DNA from: Symbiodinium kawagutii
Taxonomy: Eukaryota > Sar > Dinophyceae > Suessiales > Symbiodiniaceae
Assembly (NCBI GenBank): GCA_009767595.1
Contig: VSDK01028694.1
Coordinates: 178,157 to 242,156, forward strand
Direction of reading: 5' to 3'
DNA length: 64,000 bases
Part shown: positions 60,450 to 64,000 of the stretch, in pieces
Position numbering within the stretch: position 1 is the stretch's first letter
Layout: each line of letters starts with the position of its first letter
Notes under the pieces: generated by a model
What the model was told of the DNA's origin: nothing
Database searches by the model: none
Seen by the model: the letters and a program-made list of their open reading frames with translations, nothing else
Made by a program: the position numbers and the translations under genes

Positions 60450-62200
60450 ACCTTGCCTTTTGCTGGACTGTGATTGCCGTCAGTCAATCTGTGGCAGTCA
60501 TGACGAGCTGGTGTGGGTGAAAAAGTGTTTGTTGCCGGTGCTTTGTGTCCTCCCTCTTTTTGGCAATCTTTGACCACTGACTTGTCATTGATTGGGACAA
60601 TTCAACTCAAGCATGAAAAGAGTTATTCATCAAAAAACACATGCCAGGTTGCATGGCATTTAGGCAACTGCAGTTGACCACCCATGACAATTACACCTAT
60701 GGGACATTGGAATGGATGACTAAAAATATTAAATTGAATGACATGAATTGTAAGTTTAGCCACATTTGGCCACTCATGACATGAGGAATTGCGCATGTTG
60801 TCATCAGCTTTTGCCACTTTGAGTCCAGCTTGTTCACCTGTTGGTCATTCCTGTGATTTCCTAGGTGCATTCTGCCAAGCTGCAGGCCGATCAGGAGGGC
60901 AGGGGCATGTTGTGTTGTCTACTGTTCCCATGTGTTATGATAGGTGATTGGCCATATGTCTGTCAGAGTATGAGTGGGTGTTACTTCATTTTGGGAAGCT
61001 TGCTGTTGTCAGGTTGTTAGCTGTCATCATTTGTCATTGCAGCTAGTTGGTTGTGTGTCAGAGTATTGGATGTCACTTCATTTGGGAAAGTTTGCCATTC
61101 AGATTGCATGAGCTGTTCCCATGTCTTAGTCCAGCTAATCATGTGTCAGAGTATGAGTGGATGTAACTTCACTTTGGGAAGTTTGCCAGTGCCAGATTTG
61201 CGCAGGTGCGGTGCTACTACAAACCAATGTCCGGTGCCTGCACTGGCGCTGACCTCAGGGTTTGTAAGTTGACACAACCAAATGGGCCACTGGAACTATA
61301 CTGGAAACATCAATTGGCATGTGATGATATTTATTTGATAATAGAATGATAGGCCCAAGTTACGTTGTTAACGTGGGTTGCCCATTTTATGCTCTTGTGT
61401 TGATGAATTGTCATCTTGATGTCATCGGTTCATGTTTGTTGCTATTGACTGTTAAAACTGTGTGAGTTGTTGCACTCTGTCCAATCTGGATTCGGACAAG
61501 CTACTGTCAGTGGTGAGCACAATTCGGGTTTTGTTAACATGTGTGGATACTTCAGTTGACAAAAGTGAAATGTTGGTGGTGGCTCCAAGTGGTGTTACTG
61601 TTTAACCAGGTTTGTGCTTGTGGTTGACTAGTAGCATTCATTTCGTGCAGCTGTCTGTCACAGTGACTTGTAATTGTCTGTCAATTGACCTTGACTCGCC
61701 GAGGCAACAGCTGGCTTCTGGGCATCAGGACTTGGTCAATTCAGCGACCACACATTGATTGAGAGTGTCAGTGGCTCATGGCATCAGATTTCACATTTGG
61801 GGGTTCTGACTGATGAATTTCATTACTTAACTTTGACTCATATGCCACAGCAACTCACAATCACTAATAATTAATACAACTGATCTAGAGATCTGATCCA
61901 AATGAAATTTTAAAGCAATTAACATTTCAATAAACGTGAATAGGTAGTTACTGCCTCACAACTTACCTACTGATTACTACTTAAGTCACCAGTAGTACTA
62001 ACTAATCAGTCAATGACAGCGCCAATGCTAGTCAGTGCAGTCAATGACTTACAGCATCAGCATACTCTGATTCTACTAGTCCTACGACTACACTTGGCTT
62101 TCTACATCAATCACCAGAGTCTGGGTTACTGCCAATCATTCACAGAGTCTGACACTGAGTCTGTCTATCTGTACTTACTGATTACTTGTGTTAGATTCAG
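60450..62200. other. Non-coding stretch with possible microexons
   Basis: Mostly TGTCA-rich DNA. Two short plus-strand patches follow good acceptors: VHSAKLQADQEGRGM after TTTCCTAG near 60864, and VRCYYKPMSGACTGADLR after TTTGCGCAG near 61206. Too short to place in a gene. Confidence 0.3.
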
Positions 62201-62215
62201 CAATTTGTTTATTAG

Positions 62216-62575
62216 ACTAGATCAGCAGGGTTTGTATAATACATACTCGTACTAGATCGGCGGGGTTTGTATAATACATACTCGCACTAGATCGGCGGGG
62301 TTTGTATAAGGTCGTACTAGATCGGCGGGGTTTGTATAATACATACTCGCACTAGATCGGCGGGGTTTGTATAAGGTCGTACTAGATCGGCAGGGTTTGT
62401 AATACCTACTCGTACTAGATCGGCAGGGGTTTTAAAAACACCCGTCCACGTCGGCAACTAGATCGGCAGGGTTTGTAATACATACTCGTACTAGATCGGC
62501 AGGGTTTGTAATACATCCGTACTAGATCGGCAGGGTTTGTATTACTTACTCGTACTAGATCGGCAGGGTTTGTAT
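62216..62575. repeat. Minisatellite, 11 copies of a 25-44 bp unit
   Basis: The unit ACTAGATCGGCAGGGTTTGT is followed by a variable tail (ATAATACATACTCG, ATAAGGTCG, AATACATCCG). Copies 2-3 and 4-5 form a duplicated dimer, and one copy is expanded with a CACCCGTCCACGTCGGCA insert. Confidence 0.93.
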
Positions 62576-62957
62576 GACATTTGCATTTTTTGCATTTAAA
62601 TGTCGTGTGGGGGGTCAGACTGTTACATGTGAATGCATGTGTTTGCACTTGTTTTCACATGTGTGCATTAAATCACCAGAAAATGGCATTTGATGGTCAA
62701 ACATGCAAAAAAATCCAAATATGAAATTAAATGGGTTTTTGAGCAACAAAATGAATGTAAATGCAATTAGGTGAAATGATGTATCGTTCTGAGAGGGTTC
62801 TCTGCCTGTTGCATGTGGACATGTGACATTGTCAATGGTGCATCCCTGCAGGTGTCATTTGTCTTTCAGTCAGTTGTCAGTTGTCGTTTTGTGCCCTGCA
62901 GCCCAGCCACGTCGGTCTCGGCAGCTTCCATGAGGGGGGAGAGGGGACGTTGGTGGT

Positions 62958-63327
62958 ATGATGGTTCAGCCTGGCTATGGTCAAATGATGATGGGTGGCG
63001 CTATGCCAGGTGCAATGATGATGCCAACTATGAACCCCATGGTCAATCCAATGATGGGCGGTGCCATGATGAACCCGTTGATGATGCAGCAAATGCAGCA
63101 GCAGGCAAACCCGATGATGATGATGGGTGGCATGCAGCAGCAGTTTCCTCAGGCTATGAATCAAATGGCCATGGGTGGTGTGCAGCAGCAAGCCGGCTTG
63201 CAGCAGCAACAGCAGCTGCAGAACCAGCAACAGGTTGCAATGGGAGGCCAGTCTATGGGAGTGCGGCCAGGGCAGCAATCCATGATGGGCGCTGACTACT
63301 TGGATGATGACGATGACATTGAGTCAG
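62958..63327 (+). CDS. Met/Gln-rich protein exon
   Basis: It reads MMVQPGYGQMMMGGAMPGAM, then repeated NPM, GGAMM and QQQ blocks, and ends SMMGADYLDDDDDIES plus one base at a GTGGGC donor. Prion-like Met/Gln low complexity. A stop at 62931-62933 and an AG at 62933-62934 suggest the exon could begin a little upstream of the Met. It joins in phase to 63537. Confidence 0.55.
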
Positions 63328-63536
63328 GTGGGCAATTTGGCAGATTTGATTGAAACAATACAAGACAATCGACAATGTGACAATCTGACAATCACCACAG
63401 AATCAATGATTTAAACATCCAACTTTACAATGACAATTTTAATGTTGTTTGTTTATGTTGATTTGCTATTGCGTTTTTTGAATGTGTGAAATGTTTTTGG
63501 TTTGCATCATCGCATTGGGTGCTGGTTGGCCTCCAG

Positions 63537-63807
63537 GTGATGATTGTGAAGACCTCATCCATGTTGCTACCCCTCAGCATGCACGAAACCATGCAGTGGC
63601 TGGGTCTGTGGTGGCAGCTCCAGCAGGGCCAGCGCCAGAAGCAGTTGCAGCAGCTGCACCACCTGCAGCAGCGCCAGCTGGGCCAGTTGCTGTGCCTGGC
63701 GCACCTGCTGCACCAGCAATGTCACCATTTGATGACCATGGCTATGCACTTGATGATCGCTACATTGGACGTGGATGTTCATATGTGCGCTCGTTGGCCA
63801 GACCAAG
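63537..63807 (+). CDS. Ala/Pro-rich exon of the Met/Gln-rich gene
   Basis: Acceptor TGGCCTCCAG. In phase it continues the acid patch as GDDCEDLIHVATPQHARNHA, then Ala/Pro repeats (APAGPAPEAVAAAAPPAAAP), then SPFDDHGYALDDRYIGRGCS to a possible GTTGTG donor. Another frame (Leu/Gln/His-rich) is open but breaks phase. The gene probably continues past the window. Confidence 0.5.
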
Positions 63808-64000
63808 GTTGTGCCAGTGCATGGAGCATATTTGTTCCCATTTGGACAGCACATTCACGGCCGAATGCACACAACTGGGGTTTCTTTGTTTGCTGTGGAT
63901 TTACACACGCATCAAACCCTCGGCGCGAATCGTTGATCTCCGTATCTTGAAGCTAATGACATTTTGACATTGGCTTTGAATCATGTGACAGACATGATGA

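Noticed and set aside
1..64000. Spliced-leader or tRNA genes
   Set aside because: I looked for the dinoflagellate spliced-leader string and for cloverleaf-like arms by eye and saw none; a covariance search would be needed to exclude tRNAs.

Overview
The window looks like nuclear DNA of a core dinoflagellate. Four things suggest this: (i) a large retroelement whose first ORF carries a C5-cytosine DNA methyltransferase, an arrangement reported for dinoflagellate retrotransposons; (ii) very small candidate exons (29-205 bp) bounded by a mix of GT, GC and GA 5' splice sites and by AG-G acceptors; (iii) very repeat-rich, AT-rich non-coding DNA; (iv) no bacterial gene organisation. Species assignment is inference. 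No tRNA, rRNA, CRISPR array or recognisable spliced-leader gene was seen.

Layout. Bases 1-3103 (minus strand) hold a 5'-truncated LINE-like element (element A: reverse transcriptase, zinc knuckle, RNase H) that runs off the left edge. Bases about 3.4-50 kb are a mosaic of tiny minus-strand candidate exons lying in DNA packed with short inverted-repeat (MITE-like) elements. I define four families: MT-A, MT-B, MT-C and MT-D. MT-C is the cleanest, with all five copies flanked by perfect 4-bp duplications. A 590-bp element at 46.35-46.94 kb has 45-bp terminal inverted repeats and a 5-bp duplication. Bases about 25.2-36.3 kb (minus strand) hold a near-complete 11-kb retroelement (element B). Its ORF1 combines a DNA methyltransferase, two ubiquitin-like modules and a coiled coil. 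ORF2 has an endonuclease and reverse transcriptase. ORF3 has a zinc knuckle, RNase H and an unknown C-terminal domain.

ORF1 and ORF2 of element B are in the same frame, separated by one UGA stop followed by CUAG, a known leaky-stop context. ORF2 and ORF3 are separated by a one-base frame difference at a G8 run. The element may therefore express one very long polyprotein, with the ubiquitin-like C-termini as possible processing sites.

Around 50.2-51 kb coding strand and sequence texture both change. To the right, candidate exons are on the plus strand and the intervening DNA is full of TGTCA/TGACA pentamers. Eleven candidate exons between 51.9 and 56.4 kb can be joined with all intron phases consistent, giving one gene model of unknown function. 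Further exon sets follow at 57.4-58.2, 59.3-60.3 and 62.9-63.8 kb; the last two encode Met/Gln/Pro/Ala-rich acidic proteins. This suggests a divergent strand-switch region near 50.5 kb.
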